Below are positions 16,164 to 25,627 of a stretch of 64,000 nt of DNA, piece by piece. Positions within the stretch are counted from its first letter, which is position 1; the number at the start of each line of letters is the position of its first letter. Both the position numbers and the translations under genes were made by a program. The DNA lies in assembly GCA_963819785.1 (NCBI GenBank), contig CAWFXW010000022.1, positions 291,953 to 355,952 on the forward strand, written 5' to 3'. The notes under the pieces are model-generated. The model saw only the letters and a list, made by a program, of their open reading frames with translations. It did not search any database and was not told where the DNA came from. The stretch comes from Palsa-504 sp963819785. Lineage in GTDB: Bacteria > Actinomycetota > Actinomycetes > Streptosporangiales > Streptosporangiaceae.

Positions 16164-18692
16164 TCAGCTGGTGATGCGGTAGACGTCGTACACGCCGTCG
16201 ATGGCGCGCACGGCGCGCAGCACGTGGCCCAGGTGCTTGGGGTCGCCCATCTCGAACGTGAAGCGGCTGACCGCCACCCGGTCCCGGCTGGTCGTGACCG
16301 TGGCGGACAAGATGTTGACGTGCTGGTCGGACAGCACCCTGGTCACGTCGGAGAGCAGCCTGGTCCGGTCGAGCGCCTCCACCTGGATGGCGACCAGGAA
16401 CACCGAGCCTTCGGTCGGGGCCCAGTGGACATCGACCATCCGCTCCCGCTGGGTATCGCTCAGGTGCGCCAGGTTCGCGCAGTCCGTCCGGTGCACGGAC
16501 ACGCCGTGACCGTGGGTGACGAAGCCGCTGATCTGGTCGCCGGGCACCGGGGTGCAGCACCGGGAAAGCCGGACCCACACGTCCGGCGCGCCGGTGACCT
16601 CGACGCCGGACTCGGACGGGGCCCGGGGCTGGGGCGCCTTGGTCGGCAGCGTGGTCTCGGCCAGGTCCTCCTGCGCGCCGGCCAGCCCGCCGACCGACCT
16701 GACCAGCTTCTCGACCACCGACTGGGCGCTGACCCGGCCCTCACCGACCGCCGCGTACAGCCCGGACACGTCCGGGTAGCGCAGGTCACGGGCCAGGGTG
16801 ATCAGCGTGTCGGCGGCCGCCAGCCGCTGCAGCGGCAGTCCCTGCTTGCGCATGGCCCGGGCGATCTGGTCCTTGCCCGCCTCCACCGCGGCTTCCCGGC
16901 GCTCCTTGGAGAACCACTGCCGGATCTTGTTCCGGGCCCGGGGGCTCTGCACGAACTTGAGCCAGTCCCGGCTCGGCCCGGCCTCGGCCGTCTTGGAGGT
17001 GAAGATCTCCACCGTGTCGCCGTTGTCCAGGGTTGACTCCAGCGCCACCAGCCGGCCGTTGACCCGCGCGCCGATCGTCCGGTGCCCGACCTCGGTGTGG
17101 ATGGCGTAGGCGAAGTCCACCGGGGTCGAGCCCTGCGGCAGCGGAATCACGTCGCCGCGGGGGGTGAACACGTAGACCTCGGCGGCGGCCAGGTCGAAGC
17201 GGAGCGACTCGAGGAACTCGGCCGGGTCCTCGGTCTCCCGCTGCCAGTCGACCAGCTGGCGGAGCCAGGCCATCTCCTGCGTGTCGTCCTTGGAGGACCG
17301 GCTGCTGAAGACCGATTCCTCCTTGTACTTCCAGTGCGCGGCGACCCCGTACTCGGAGCGCTGGTGCATACGCCAGGTCCGGATCTGCAGCTCCACCGGC
17401 TTGCCGCCCGGGCCGATGACGGTGGTGTGCAGCGACTGGTACATATTGAACTTCGGCATCGCGATGTAGTCCTTGAACCGTCCGGGGACGGGGTTCCACC
17501 GCGCGTGGATGGTGCCGAGGGCCGCGTAGCAGTCGCGGACGGTGTCCACAAGGACCCGGATGCCCACCAGGTCGTAGATGTCGTCGAAGCCGACGTTCCT
17601 GGCGATCATCTTCTGGTAGATCGAGTAGTAGTGCTTGGGGCGGCCGGTTACCGTGGTCCTGATCTTGGCCTCTTGGAGGTCGCCGCGGACGTCCTGGATC
17701 ACTTCCTGCAGGAAGGCCTCACGGCGCGGCGCCCGGCTGGACACCAGGCGCGCGATCTCGTCGAACCGCTTCGGGTAGAGCGTCTGGAAGGCCAGGTCCT
17801 CCAGTTCCCACTTGACCGTGTTCATGCCGAGCCGGTGCGCCAGCGGGGCGTAGATCTCCAGAACCTCGCGCGACTTGCGTTCCTGCTTCTCCCGCTTCAG
17901 GTAGCGCAGCGTGCGCATGTTGTGCAGCCGGTCCGCGAGCTTGATGACCAGCACGCGGATGTCGCGGGACATCGCGACCACCATCTTGCGGACGGTCTCG
18001 GCCTCGGCCGACTCGCCGTACTTGACCTTGTCCAGCTTGGTGACGCCATCCACCAGCGCGGCGATGTCCTCGCCGAACTCGCCGCGCAGTTCGGTCAGCG
18101 TATACGCGGTGTCCTCCACCGTGTCGTGCAGCAGCGCGGCACAGATCGTGTCGGTGTTCATGCCGAGCTCGGCCAGGATGGTCGCCACGGCCAGCGGGTG
18201 GGTGATGTACGGGTCACCGCTCAGCCGCTTCTGTTCCCGGTGCCAGTGCGCGGCCGTGTCGTAGGCGCGCTCGATCAGCCGGATGTCGGCCTTGGGGTGA
18301 GTGGCGCGCACGGTCTTGATCAGCGGGTCAAGCACCGGGCTGAACGCGGTGCCGCGCTGGGCGCCGAGCCGGGCCAGCCGCCGCCGGACTCCCACTCCGG
18401 ACGCGGCGCTGCTGCCCTTGGCGGCTGCCGCCGCGGGGTCGGCCGTGTGGCCCTGGACCGCCGCGACCGCGGCCCGGGCCCGGCTGGGCCGGACCGGGCT
18501 GGTCCGGGCTTCGGGGCTCTGCGGCGCTTCGGGGGATGCCAGTGCGGCGGCGTCGGCCGCGCGGTCACCGGGCACGTCGGCTGCCGCTGCCTCGGCCTGT
18601 TCCGCATCGGTTGCGGGACCGGGATCCCGCGGCGCGTCCACCCGGGCAGGATCGGCAGCCCTCGTACCGGTCGTCACGACATCACCGGCCAC
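16164..18692 (-). CDS. relA: bifunctional (p)ppGpp synthetase/hydrolase Rel
   Basis: At 842 residues this is a long RelA/SpoT homologue controlling the stringent response. After an Ala/Pro-rich N-terminal extension of ~110 residues comes the HD hydrolase domain (ITHPLAVATILAEL, ALLHDTVEDT). The synthetase domain follows (KHYYSIYQKM, RFKDYIAMPKFNMYQSLHTT), then TGS (VYVFTPRGDVIPLPQGSTPV), the zinc-finger-like/RIS region (SRCCTPVPGDQISGF) and a C-terminal ACT domain. The HD motif HDxxED is present, so hydrolase activity is expected along with synthesis. The order apt-rel-cyclophilin-MBL matches other actinobacteria, except that a mannosyltransferase gene separates apt from rel here. Confidence 0.95.
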   Translation of the reverse strand: MAGDVVTTGTRAADPARVDAPRDPGPATDAEQAEAAAADVPGDRAADAAALASPEAPQSPEARTSPVRPSRARAAVAAVQGHTADPAAAAAKGSSAASGVGVRRRLARLGAQRGTAFSPVLDPLIKTVRATHPKADIRLIERAYDTAAHWHREQKRLSGDPYITHPLAVATILAELGMNTDTICAALLHDTVEDTAYTLTELRGEFGEDIAALVDGVTKLDKVKYGESAEAETVRKMVVAMSRDIRVLVIKLADRLHNMRTLRYLKREKQERKSREVLEIYAPLAHRLGMNTVKWELEDLAFQTLYPKRFDEIARLVSSRAPRREAFLQEVIQDVRGDLQEAKIRTTVTGRPKHYYSIYQKMIARNVGFDDIYDLVGIRVLVDTVRDCYAALGTIHARWNPVPGRFKDYIAMPKFNMYQSLHTTVIGPGGKPVELQIRTWRMHQRSEYGVAAHWKYKEESVFSSRSSKDDTQEMAWLRQLVDWQRETEDPAEFLESLRFDLAAAEVYVFTPRGDVIPLPQGSTPVDFAYAIHTEVGHRTIGARVNGRLVALESTLDNGDTVEIFTSKTAEAGPSRDWLKFVQSPRARNKIRQWFSKERREAAVEAGKDQIARAMRKQGLPLQRLAAADTLITLARDLRYPDVSGLYAAVGEGRVSAQSVVEKLVRSVGGLAGAQEDLAETTLPTKAPQPRAPSESGVEVTGAPDVWVRLSRCCTPVPGDQISGFVTHGHGVSVHRTDCANLAHLSDTQRERMVDVHWAPTEGSVFLVAIQVEALDRTRLLSDVTRVLSDQHVNILSATVTTSRDRVAVSRFTFEMGDPKHLGHVLRAVRAIDGVYDVYRITS

Positions 18693-18780
18693 GGGTGCTC
18701 CTCACATCTGCCAAGCCACCATTCTACTTAGATGCGGTAAACGCCTGATCACGTGCGTGCGATTCCCGGCTGGCCGGTCG

Positions 18781-20010
18781 TTACGGGGCCCAGCCGGTGG
18801 TCATGAGGTAGATGCCGAACCAGGTGGACGCGGCGGCCAGGACGGCGATCAGCGGAATCGTCACCCAGACCGGGGCCCGGGCCAGCAGGCGGGCCAGCGG
18901 CAGGCCGAGCAGCATCGCGGGCAGCAGGAAGCGAGGCTTGGAGCCCAGGTAGTACGGTCCGGGCGCGAGCGCCAGGACCACGACCACCAGCGTGTAGACG
19001 TGCAGGCAGACCGGAATGCGCTCGGCCAGGCTGCAGCAGGTGAGAATGACAGCGGCCGCGATGACCAGCAGGGTCAGCGCCACCCCGGCGGTCGGCCCGG
19101 AGATGATGGCCTGCTTGGCGGCCAGGATGATGCCGTTGCCCCAGTCGAAGCTGTTGTGCGCGTTCTGCTCGACCCAGACGAACCCGCCGACGTGACGCGT
19201 GGCCCAGGCCGAGTACGCCCAGTAGCCGGCCAGGCCGAGCGGGGCGGTCAGCACGGCCGCGGCGGGCCGCCACCACACCCCACCCTCCTCCCCTACCCCC
19301 TTCATTGGCTCGCGCGCTCGCACGGCCTTGATCACCGGGGGCAGCGCGGCGACCGCCACCGCCGCGATCAGGGCCAGGCCCGTGCTGCGCACCGTCCCGG
19401 CCAGGATGGTCAGGGCCGCGGCGGTCAGCCAGCGCCGCTCCACCAGGACGACCAGGGCCCAGACGGCCAGGGCGCAGAACAGGGCGTCGGAGTAGAGCAT
19501 GGCCCACGCGAGCGAGCCGGGCGCGACCGCCCACAGCGCGACCAGGAGCAGGCTGATCCGCGGATCGCCGGTGAGCTTCAGGCCCAGCCGGGTCAGCCCC
19601 CAGGCCGCCGCCAGCCCGGCGGCGATCGTCACGGTGAACGCGGCCCGGTGGGCGCCCACTCCGGGTATCGGTGACAACGAGTCGATGGCCGCCGGGTAGC
19701 CGGGGAACCAGGCGAAGATGACGTCCAGGCGCAGGTCCCCCGGCACGTAGGTATAGCCGTGGGCCGCGATGTGCAGGAAGCGGCCGCTGTCCCAGGACGC
19801 GATCAGGTGCCACAGCGAGTAGTGCAGGGTGTGGAACTTCCCGCGGGGCAGCAGAAAGGCCGAGACGCCCAGGGTCAGGATCCTTATGCCCGCGAAGACC
19901 GCGACTCCGGCCAGGGCGAACGGGAAACGCGGGCGGGCGGCGTCGTCGTCAGCGGCCGCGGGAGCCGGCGGGGCGACCGGATCGCTGTAGGCATGCCCGG
20001 GGCGTGACAT
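18781..20010 (-). CDS. PIG-V-like integral membrane mannosyltransferase
   Basis: A 409-residue polytopic membrane protein with about ten hydrophobic helices. Features of the PIG-V/GT-C superfamily are present: WDSGRFLHIAAHGYTY in the first external loop, FAWFPGYP, and GTVRSTGLALI. It likely transfers a mannose from a lipid-linked donor to an external acceptor; donor and acceptor are inferred. A C-rich dispersed element adds a Gly/Glu-rich loop (MKGVGEEGGVWW) in mid-protein. It is inserted between apt and rel, which are closer together in M. tuberculosis. Confidence 0.75.
   Translation of the reverse strand: MSRPGHAYSDPVAPPAPAAADDDAARPRFPFALAGVAVFAGIRILTLGVSAFLLPRGKFHTLHYSLWHLIASWDSGRFLHIAAHGYTYVPGDLRLDVIFAWFPGYPAAIDSLSPIPGVGAHRAAFTVTIAAGLAAAWGLTRLGLKLTGDPRISLLLVALWAVAPGSLAWAMLYSDALFCALAVWALVVLVERRWLTAAALTILAGTVRSTGLALIAAVAVAALPPVIKAVRAREPMKGVGEEGGVWWRPAAAVLTAPLGLAGYWAYSAWATRHVGGFVWVEQNAHNSFDWGNGIILAAKQAIISGPTAGVALTLLVIAAAVILTCCSLAERIPVCLHVYTLVVVVLALAPGPYYLGSKPRFLLPAMLLGLPLARLLARAPVWVTIPLIAVLAAASTWFGIYLMTTGWAP
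19275..19301 (+). repeat. dispersed C-rich element, copy 2 (in PIG-V-like gene)
   Basis: The + strand reads CACCCCACCCTCCTCCCC then TACCCCCTT. It aligns with 10613-10639 and 29362-29390 at most positions. It is in frame here and codes for a Gly-rich loop. Confidence 0.5.
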
Positions 20011-20022
20011 CCGCGCTCACCC

Positions 20023-20562
20023 CTAGACGGTGATCAGCGCGGTGACCGGGAGGTCGGCGAGCCTGGCCCGGCCGTGCAGGAAGGACAGTTCGAGCAGCAC
20101 GGCGATGCCCGCCACCCGAGCTCCCGTGCGCTGCACCAGGTCGGCCGTGGCACGGGCGGTGCCGCCGGTGGCCAGGACGTCGTTGATGACCAGGACGCGA
20201 TCGCCGGGGTCGAAGGCGTCGGTCAGCACCTCGATCGTGGCGGTGCCGTACTCGAGCTGGTAATCCTCCGCGAGCGTCGCACCGGGCAGCTTGCCCTTCT
20301 TCCTGATCGGGATGAAGCCCGCGCCGAGCCGGACCGCCACCGGGGCGGCCAGGATGAAGCCGCGCGCCTCGATGCCCGCAACCTTGTCCACCGGCCCGTA
20401 GGTACCGGCCAGGACCTCGATCACCGCGCGGAACGCCTCGCCGTCGGCCAGCAGCGGCGTGATGTCCTTGAACACCACGCCGGGCTGCGGGTAGTCCGGG
20501 ACGTCACGGATCCGGGCCGCGATGAGGCGGGTCAGCTCAGGAGCCTCCGCCTGGTCGGCCAT
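20023..20562 (-). CDS. apt: adenine phosphoribosyltransferase
   Basis: This 179-residue purine salvage enzyme makes AMP from adenine and PRPP. The PRPP-binding signature is VLVINDVLATGGTARATADL. The N-terminal YPQPGVVFKDITPLL and the IEARGFILAAPVAVRLGAGF segments are typical of Apt. The length is normal for the family. It starts two bases after the secF stop on the same strand, so it belongs to the yajC-secD-secF operon, as is usual in actinobacteria where apt precedes rel. Confidence 0.95.
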   Translation of the reverse strand: MADQAEAPELTRLIAARIRDVPDYPQPGVVFKDITPLLADGEAFRAVIEVLAGTYGPVDKVAGIEARGFILAAPVAVRLGAGFIPIRKKGKLPGATLAEDYQLEYGTATIEVLTDAFDPGDRVLVINDVLATGGTARATADLVQRTGARVAGIAVLLELSFLHGRARLADLPVTALITV

Positions 20563-20564
20563 GC

Positions 20565-21815
20565 TCAGCGCCGCTTCTTCTTGCCCGCCGGGCGGTGCCT
20601 GGTCGAGCCGCCGGTGCGGCGCGGCTGCTGCCGCGGGCCGGGGCGGGCGGTGCCCGGCGTGCCGCGGGCGGCCGGGACCCGCGTGGCGCTCACGGCACTA
20701 CCGGGCGGCGCCGCGGCGGCATCGTCGTCGAAGTCAGTATCGGCCTCGACGTCACCGGTGTCGTCCTCCGGCAGCGGCGCCTGCGCGGCCGCGGTCACCG
20801 AGCGGCTGCCCGCCTTGGCGGCGGAGCGCTTGGCCGCCCGGCCGCCTGACGCGCGGACGCTGACCCGCTTGGCCAGCGCCTTATACTGCGGCTCGCGTTC
20901 CTTCAGGTCGGCCAGCACCGGGGTGGCGATGAAGATCGAGGAGTAGGTGCCGGACAGCATGCCGACGAACAGCACCAGAGCCAGGTCCTTCAGCTCGCCG
21001 GCGCCGAGCAGGCCGCCGCCGACGAACAAGATCGCGGCCACCGGCAGTAGCGCGATTATGGAGGTGTTGATCGACCTGACCAGGGTCTGGTTCAGGGCCA
21101 GGTTGGCGGCCTCGCTGTAGGTGCTCCTGGCTCCGCCGAGCAGGCCGGCGGTATTCTCTCGGACCTTGTCGAAGACGACCACGGTGTCGTACAGCGAATA
21201 GCCCAGGATGGTCAGCAGGCCGATGACGGTCGCGGGGCTGACCTGGAAGCCGGTCAGCGCGTACACACCGGTGGCGATGACCAGGTCATGGATGAGCGCC
21301 ACGAAGGCGGCGACCGCCATCTTCCACTCGAAGGCGATCGACAGGTACAGCACGATCACGATCATGAATGTGATCAGGGCCTGGGTCGCCTTGCTCGTGA
21401 TCTGGCCGCCCCAGCTCGGTCCGACGAACGTGGTGCCCGTGATCTTCGCGTGGAGCTGGCTGGTCAGCGCGTTCTCGACGGTGTTGGTTTCGGCGTTGGT
21501 CAGCGACTTGGTTTGCACGTTCCAGGACTTGTCGCCCAGCTTGCCGGTGAGCTGCTGGACGACCGCGCCGTCCACGCCCGCATGGGTCACCGTGTTCTCG
21601 ACCTGGGTCTGCGTCACCGAGGGCGCGGTGAACTGGAAGACCGCGCCGCCCTTGAAGTCCACGCTGAAGTTCAGGCCCAGGACGAACAGGGCTACGACGC
21701 TGATCAGCAGGATCGCGCCGGAGATCGCATACCACCGGCGCTGGCGGCCGACGAAGTTGTAGGAGACCTCGCCACGGTAGAGCCTGCCGCCGATGCTGCC
21801 GAGCCGCGACATCAC
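20565..21815 (-). CDS. secF: protein translocase subunit SecF
   Basis: A 416-residue membrane protein with six expected helices. YNFVGRQRRWYAISGAILLI and GLNFSVDFKGGAVFQF mark the N-terminal SecF/SecD region. A large external domain follows, then the conserved GFQVSPATVIGLLTILGYSL and NQTLVRSINTSIIALLPV helices. The ~100-residue C-terminal tail is Ala/Arg/Lys-rich and ends in KKKRR. With SecD and YajC it uses the proton gradient to help preproteins leave SecYEG. It overlaps secD by four bases (ATGA). Confidence 0.96.
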   Translation of the reverse strand: MMSRLGSIGGRLYRGEVSYNFVGRQRRWYAISGAILLISVVALFVLGLNFSVDFKGGAVFQFTAPSVTQTQVENTVTHAGVDGAVVQQLTGKLGDKSWNVQTKSLTNAETNTVENALTSQLHAKITGTTFVGPSWGGQITSKATQALITFMIVIVLYLSIAFEWKMAVAAFVALIHDLVIATGVYALTGFQVSPATVIGLLTILGYSLYDTVVVFDKVRENTAGLLGGARSTYSEAANLALNQTLVRSINTSIIALLPVAAILFVGGGLLGAGELKDLALVLFVGMLSGTYSSIFIATPVLADLKEREPQYKALAKRVSVRASGGRAAKRSAAKAGSRSVTAAAQAPLPEDDTGDVEADTDFDDDAAAAPPGSAVSATRVPAARGTPGTARPGPRQQPRRTGGSTRHRPAGKKKRR

Positions 21816-23749
21816 GCCTCCCCTGTGTTGCGGGACCCTGTGTTGCGGGACACTGTGCTACGGGGGGGCGCGCTGCCCGGCTGCCGTCTGACCTGGGTGC
21901 GCCGGACCGAGGATCGCCACGGGGTGCGGGCCCCGAGCCGGTTCGGGTCGAGCCCGGACAGGGGGTGGCCGTCGCCGTAGAACTTGGTGCGGGCCAGGAT
22001 GGTCACCATCGGCTTGGTGAACAAGAACACGACGATGATGTCGATGAGCGTAGTCAGGCCGAGGGTGTACGCGAAGCCCTTGACCTCTCCGATGGAGAAG
22101 TAGTAAAGGAGCAGCGCGGCGAGGAACGACACCGTGTCGGAGACCAGGATCGTCCGCCGGGCGCGTTTCCAGCCCGCCTCGACCGCCGGGCGCAGCGCTT
22201 TACCCTCGCGGACTTCGTCCCGCAATCGCTCGAAGAACACGACGAACGAGTCGGCCGTGATGCCGATGGCCACGATCAGGCCCGCGATCCCGGCCAGCTC
22301 GAGGTGGAAGTTCTGGTACTTGCTGAGCAGCATGACCGTCAGCAAGGCCAGCACCGCGGCGATCACCAGGCTGAGGACCGATACCAGGCCGAGGCCCCGG
22401 TAGTACAGGAACGAGTAGATGACCACCAGCCCCAGCCCGATGGCCGCCGCGATCAGGCCGCCGACCAGCTGGGCGTGGCCGAGGGTGGGCGAGACCGTAT
22501 TGTCGCTGAGGATGGTGAAGTTCAGCGGCAGCGAGCCGTACTTCAGCACGTTCTGCAGCTGCGTGGCCGACGCCTGGTTGAAGTTGCCGGTGATCTGGGC
22601 GGTGCCGCCCGGGATGGCGCCGTTGGTCTCCGGCGCGGTGACCACGTTGCCGTCCAGGACCACCGCGATGGTGTCCAGCCAGAAGTCATCCTCGTTGGTC
22701 GAGGCGTTCTGGTAGTACTTGCTGGCCTGCGCCGAGGTCAGGTTCGCGAAGGCGGTGGCGCCTCCGCTCTTGAGCGTCACCAGCACTTCCCACTGGTTGC
22801 TGGTGGTGGACAGCTCGGCGGTGGCGCTGGCGATATCCGTGCCCTTCACCTTGGCCACGTCCAGGGCGTACTTGTTCCCGCTGGAGTCGCACGACACGAT
22901 CTGCGCGCTCGCGTTGTCGTAGTCCTGCGGGTTGTTGTACCCGGCCTGTTTCTTCCACTGCGTGGTGTCACCTGGCTTGCAGTTCACCTTGTTGAACAGC
23001 GCGAGCGTCTGCTTGTTGACCAGGCTCGGGTCACCGAAGTACGTGGGGGTGGTCGCGGTCGAGGTAGCGCTCGGGCTGGGGCTGGCCGATGCGGTCGCCG
23101 AAGGCGAGGCTGAGGCCTTGGCCGACGCGGTCCCGCTGGCCGAGGGCGACGCCGTCGGGGTGGCGCTGGAGCTCACGGCCGGGACGATCTTGGCCGAAGT
23201 CTTGGCCGTGCTGGTCGTGCTGGCCGAGGGCGACGCCGTCGGGGTCGCGCCGGCCGGCGGGCTCGCGCTTGCCGACGCGCTCGCGCTGGCCGACGCACTG
23301 GGCGAGGCGGAGGTGGCCGGCGTGCTGGGCGTGGTGCTGTAGGGCTGGTAGAGCAGCGTCTGCCGGAAGTTGAGCAGCGCCGTCTCGCTCACCAGCTGAG
23401 TGGTCTGCTGGCTGGTCTTACCCGGGACCGACACGTTGAGGATGTTGCTGCCCTGGGTCTGCACCTCGGCACCGGTGTTACCGCTGGCGTTCACCCGGGA
23501 CAAGATGATGGAGATGGCCTCCTGCATCTCGGCGCTCGGCGGGGTGCCGCCGTTCAGGGTGCTCGCCTTCATGCTGAGCTGGGTACCGCTGGACAGGTCG
23601 AGCCCGAGCCCGATCCTGAAGTCCTTGTGCCACTGGCCCGGGCTGAACAGGTCCCCGCCCGCGAGGGCCAGCAGCATGATCACGATGAGCGCGATGAGCG
23701 CCGCGAGCGCCCGTCCCGGATGCGGGACGGTCTTCGTAGGGCCTGCCAC
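21812..23749 (-). CDS. secD: protein translocase subunit SecD
   Basis: A 645-residue membrane protein. The N-terminal helix ALAALIALIVIMLLAL is followed by FRIGLGLDLSSGTQLSMKAS, typical of SecD. The P1 external domain is interrupted by a low-complexity Ser/Ala/Pro/Thr stretch (roughly residues 140-240, SASASASASAS). The C-terminal half has the SecDF helices, including GIAGLIVAIGITADSFVVFFE and VEAGWKRARRTILVSD. The insertion makes it longer than typical SecD, although Ser/Pro-rich insertions also occur in other actinomycete SecD. It is the second gene of yajC-secD-secF-apt. Confidence 0.96.
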   Translation of the reverse strand: MAGPTKTVPHPGRALAALIALIVIMLLALAGGDLFSPGQWHKDFRIGLGLDLSSGTQLSMKASTLNGGTPPSAEMQEAISIILSRVNASGNTGAEVQTQGSNILNVSVPGKTSQQTTQLVSETALLNFRQTLLYQPYSTTPSTPATSASPSASASASASASASPPAGATPTASPSASTTSTAKTSAKIVPAVSSSATPTASPSASGTASAKASASPSATASASPSPSATSTATTPTYFGDPSLVNKQTLALFNKVNCKPGDTTQWKKQAGYNNPQDYDNASAQIVSCDSSGNKYALDVAKVKGTDIASATAELSTTSNQWEVLVTLKSGGATAFANLTSAQASKYYQNASTNEDDFWLDTIAVVLDGNVVTAPETNGAIPGGTAQITGNFNQASATQLQNVLKYGSLPLNFTILSDNTVSPTLGHAQLVGGLIAAAIGLGLVVIYSFLYYRGLGLVSVLSLVIAAVLALLTVMLLSKYQNFHLELAGIAGLIVAIGITADSFVVFFERLRDEVREGKALRPAVEAGWKRARRTILVSDTVSFLAALLLYYFSIGEVKGFAYTLGLTTLIDIIVVFLFTKPMVTILARTKFYGDGHPLSGLDPNRLGARTPWRSSVRRTQVRRQPGSAPPRSTVSRNTGSRNTGEA

Positions 23750-23805
23750 TTCTCCGCCTGTCCGTAGATCCGTCGTTCCCCGTAAGACCTGCTGCCGGGG
23801 GCAGC

Positions 23806-24282
23806 TCAGAACACGTTGTCCTTGTCGGACTTGGCCAGCTCGCTGTCGTGCGAGGCGGCCAGGCCGTCCTCGGCGGACCCGGCGTGGTCGTGGTCCTCAG
23901 CGTCCTCGGGCATGTCGTCCTCGGTGTAGTCCTCGTCGTGCGCGTCGGCGACGGTCTCGGTCTCCTCGGGCTCGCCGGGGGTGATGACTTCCATGACCGC
24001 GCGGCGCATGTAGCGGACCTCCACGCCGGGCGCGACCTCGAGGATGACGTCGTCGCCGTCGACCGCGGAGACGGTGGCGTACATGCCGGCCGTGGTCCGG
24101 ACCTGGGCTCCGGGGGTGAGAGTGCGCTGGTTCTGCTGCGCCATCTGCTGGCGACGCCGCTGCGGGCGGATCATCAGGAAGTACATGCCGACAAAGACCA
24201 GCACGATCAAGAACAGGAACGTATATGAGCTGCTGCCCTTATTGTTCGAGGTCGCCGCGACGACCGCTGAGAAACTCCCCAT
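23806..24282 (-). CDS. yajC: preprotein translocase accessory subunit YajC
   Basis: A 158-residue protein starting MGSFSAVVAATSNNKGSSSY. One membrane helix (FLFLIVLVFVGMYFLMI) is followed by RPQRRRQQ, the hallmark of YajC. A small beta domain (GAQVRTTAGMYATVSAVDGD) and an acidic Asp/Glu/His-rich tail follow. The start at 24282 is chosen because a longer frame up to 24378 would cover the promoter-like sequence upstream. It is the first gene of the sec operon. Confidence 0.9.
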   Translation of the reverse strand: MGSFSAVVAATSNNKGSSSYTFLFLIVLVFVGMYFLMIRPQRRRQQMAQQNQRTLTPGAQVRTTAGMYATVSAVDGDDVILEVAPGVEVRYMRRAVMEVITPGEPEETETVADAHDEDYTEDDMPEDAEDHDHAGSAEDGLAASHDSELAKSDKDNVF

Positions 24283-24349
24283 GACCGGGGCATCCTTCCA
24301 GTTGGTTCTCCATGCATGGTCGCGACGAAGGCCAACGACCAACTGCCGA

Positions 24350-24378
24350 AGTGTAGCCGCGCTTTGACCGCGCACCAA
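24350..24378 (-). promoter_or_regulatory. candidate sigma70-type promoter of yajC-secD-secF-apt
   Basis: Read on the minus strand, TTGGTG (24378-24373) and TACACT (24355-24350) are separated by 17 bases, matching the spacing and most consensus positions of a housekeeping promoter. The -10 box ends about 68 bases before the yajC start. Confidence 0.5.
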
Positions 24379-24415
24379 CAGGCTACGGTGTTTTGCCGGC
24401 GATCGTGACTCTATC

Positions 24416-24439
24416 GTTCGGGGGGGCGACCCCCCGAAC
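24416..24439. terminator. 10-bp GC hairpin with GCGA tetraloop after ruvB
   Basis: GTTCGGGGGG (24416-24425) pairs exactly with CCCCCCGAAC (24430-24439), closing a GCGA loop of GNRA type. It lies 76-99 bases beyond the ruvB stop and just upstream of the yajC promoter, so it probably ends ruv transcription. No T-tract follows, which is common in actinobacterial terminators. Confidence 0.6.
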
Positions 24440-24514
24440 CCCCCGCAGACCCGCGGCGCTGCTCACCGTAGTATCGCGCGGTCGGGGGGCCGTCGGCCCC
24501 CGCGAGCCGCGCGA

Positions 24515-25627
24515 TTAGTCAAACAGGGTCGGCAATTCGGCCAGCGACGGCGGGGGCGTCAGGCCGAGGTGGGCCCAGCCGGCTGCCGTGGCGACCCGGC
24601 CGCGCGGGGTCCGGGCCAGCAGGCCGCAGCGGACCAGGAACGGTTCCGCCACCACCTCGACCGTCTCGGCCTCCTCACCCAGCGCCACCGCGAGCGTGGA
24701 CAGGCCGACCGGCCCGCCGCCGAACCGGCGGACCACCGCCTCGAGCACGCCCCGGTCGAGCCGGTCCAAGCCGTGGGCGTCCACCTCGTACAGCTCCAGC
24801 GCGGTGCATGCGATCTCCCTGGTCACCACGCCGTCGGCCCGGACCTCGGCGTAGTCACGCACCCGGCGCAGCAGCCGGTTGGCGATCCGCGGCGTGCCCC
24901 TCGACCGGGTGGAGAGCTCGGTCGCGCTCTCGTCGGTGAGCGTCACCCCCAGCAGACCGGCGGACCTGCGGATTATGTGCTCAAGCTCGTCGGGAGCGTA
25001 GAAATCCAGGTGCGCGGTGAAGCCGAACCTGTCCCGCAGCGGCGCGGGCAGCAGTCCCGCCCTGGTGGTCGCCCCGACCAGCGTGAACGGCGCGATCTCC
25101 AGCGGGAGGGCGGTCGCACCCGGCCCCTTCCCGATCACCACGTCGACCCGGAAGTCCTCCATGGCCAGGTAGAGCATCTCCTCGGCGGGCCGGGGCAGGC
25201 GGTGGATCTCGTCGATGAAGACCACCTCGCCCTCGCTGAGGGTGGACAAGGTGGCGACCAGGTCGCCGGACCGCTCGATCGCCGGGCCGCTGGTCATGCG
25301 CATCGCAGCGCCGAGCTCGGCGGCCACGATCATCGCGATCGTGGTCTTGCCCAGGCCGGGCGGGCCAGCGAGCAGCACGTGGTCCGGTGGCCGGCCGCGG
25401 CGCAGCGCGCTCTGCAGGATCAGCGACAGCTGCTCGCGGACCCGGGCCTGGCCGGTGAACTCGGCGAGCCGCTTGGGCCGCAGCGCGCCCTCGATGTCGC
25501 GCTCGTCCGCACCGGCCAGCGCGGAGACCATCCCGCCGGCCCCGTCGGCGTCGCCATCCAGCCGCCGGCGGCGGGCGGCGAGCTCAGCGTCCTCGGCTTT
25601 GGCCAGGGAGTCCCGGTCCTCAGTCAT
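24515..25627 (-). CDS. ruvB: Holliday junction branch migration helicase RuvB
   Basis: A 370-residue AAA+ motor. Walker A GPPGLGKTTIAMIVA, Walker B VVFIDEIHRL, sensor 1 TLVGATTRAGLL and the C-terminal winged-helix (ARTPRGRVATAAGWAHLGL) are all present. With RuvA it drives branch migration of Holliday junctions, later cut by RuvC. In related genomes ruvB follows ruvA directly; here a 1.3-kb tnpB element separates them. ruvB now depends on the element's left end for its leader and perhaps for transcription. Confidence 0.97.
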   Translation of the reverse strand: MTEDRDSLAKAEDAELAARRRRLDGDADGAGGMVSALAGADERDIEGALRPKRLAEFTGQARVREQLSLILQSALRRGRPPDHVLLAGPPGLGKTTIAMIVAAELGAAMRMTSGPAIERSGDLVATLSTLSEGEVVFIDEIHRLPRPAEEMLYLAMEDFRVDVVIGKGPGATALPLEIAPFTLVGATTRAGLLPAPLRDRFGFTAHLDFYAPDELEHIIRRSAGLLGVTLTDESATELSTRSRGTPRIANRLLRRVRDYAEVRADGVVTREIACTALELYEVDAHGLDRLDRGVLEAVVRRFGGGPVGLSTLAVALGEEAETVEVVAEPFLVRCGLLARTPRGRVATAAGWAHLGLTPPPSLAELPTLFD

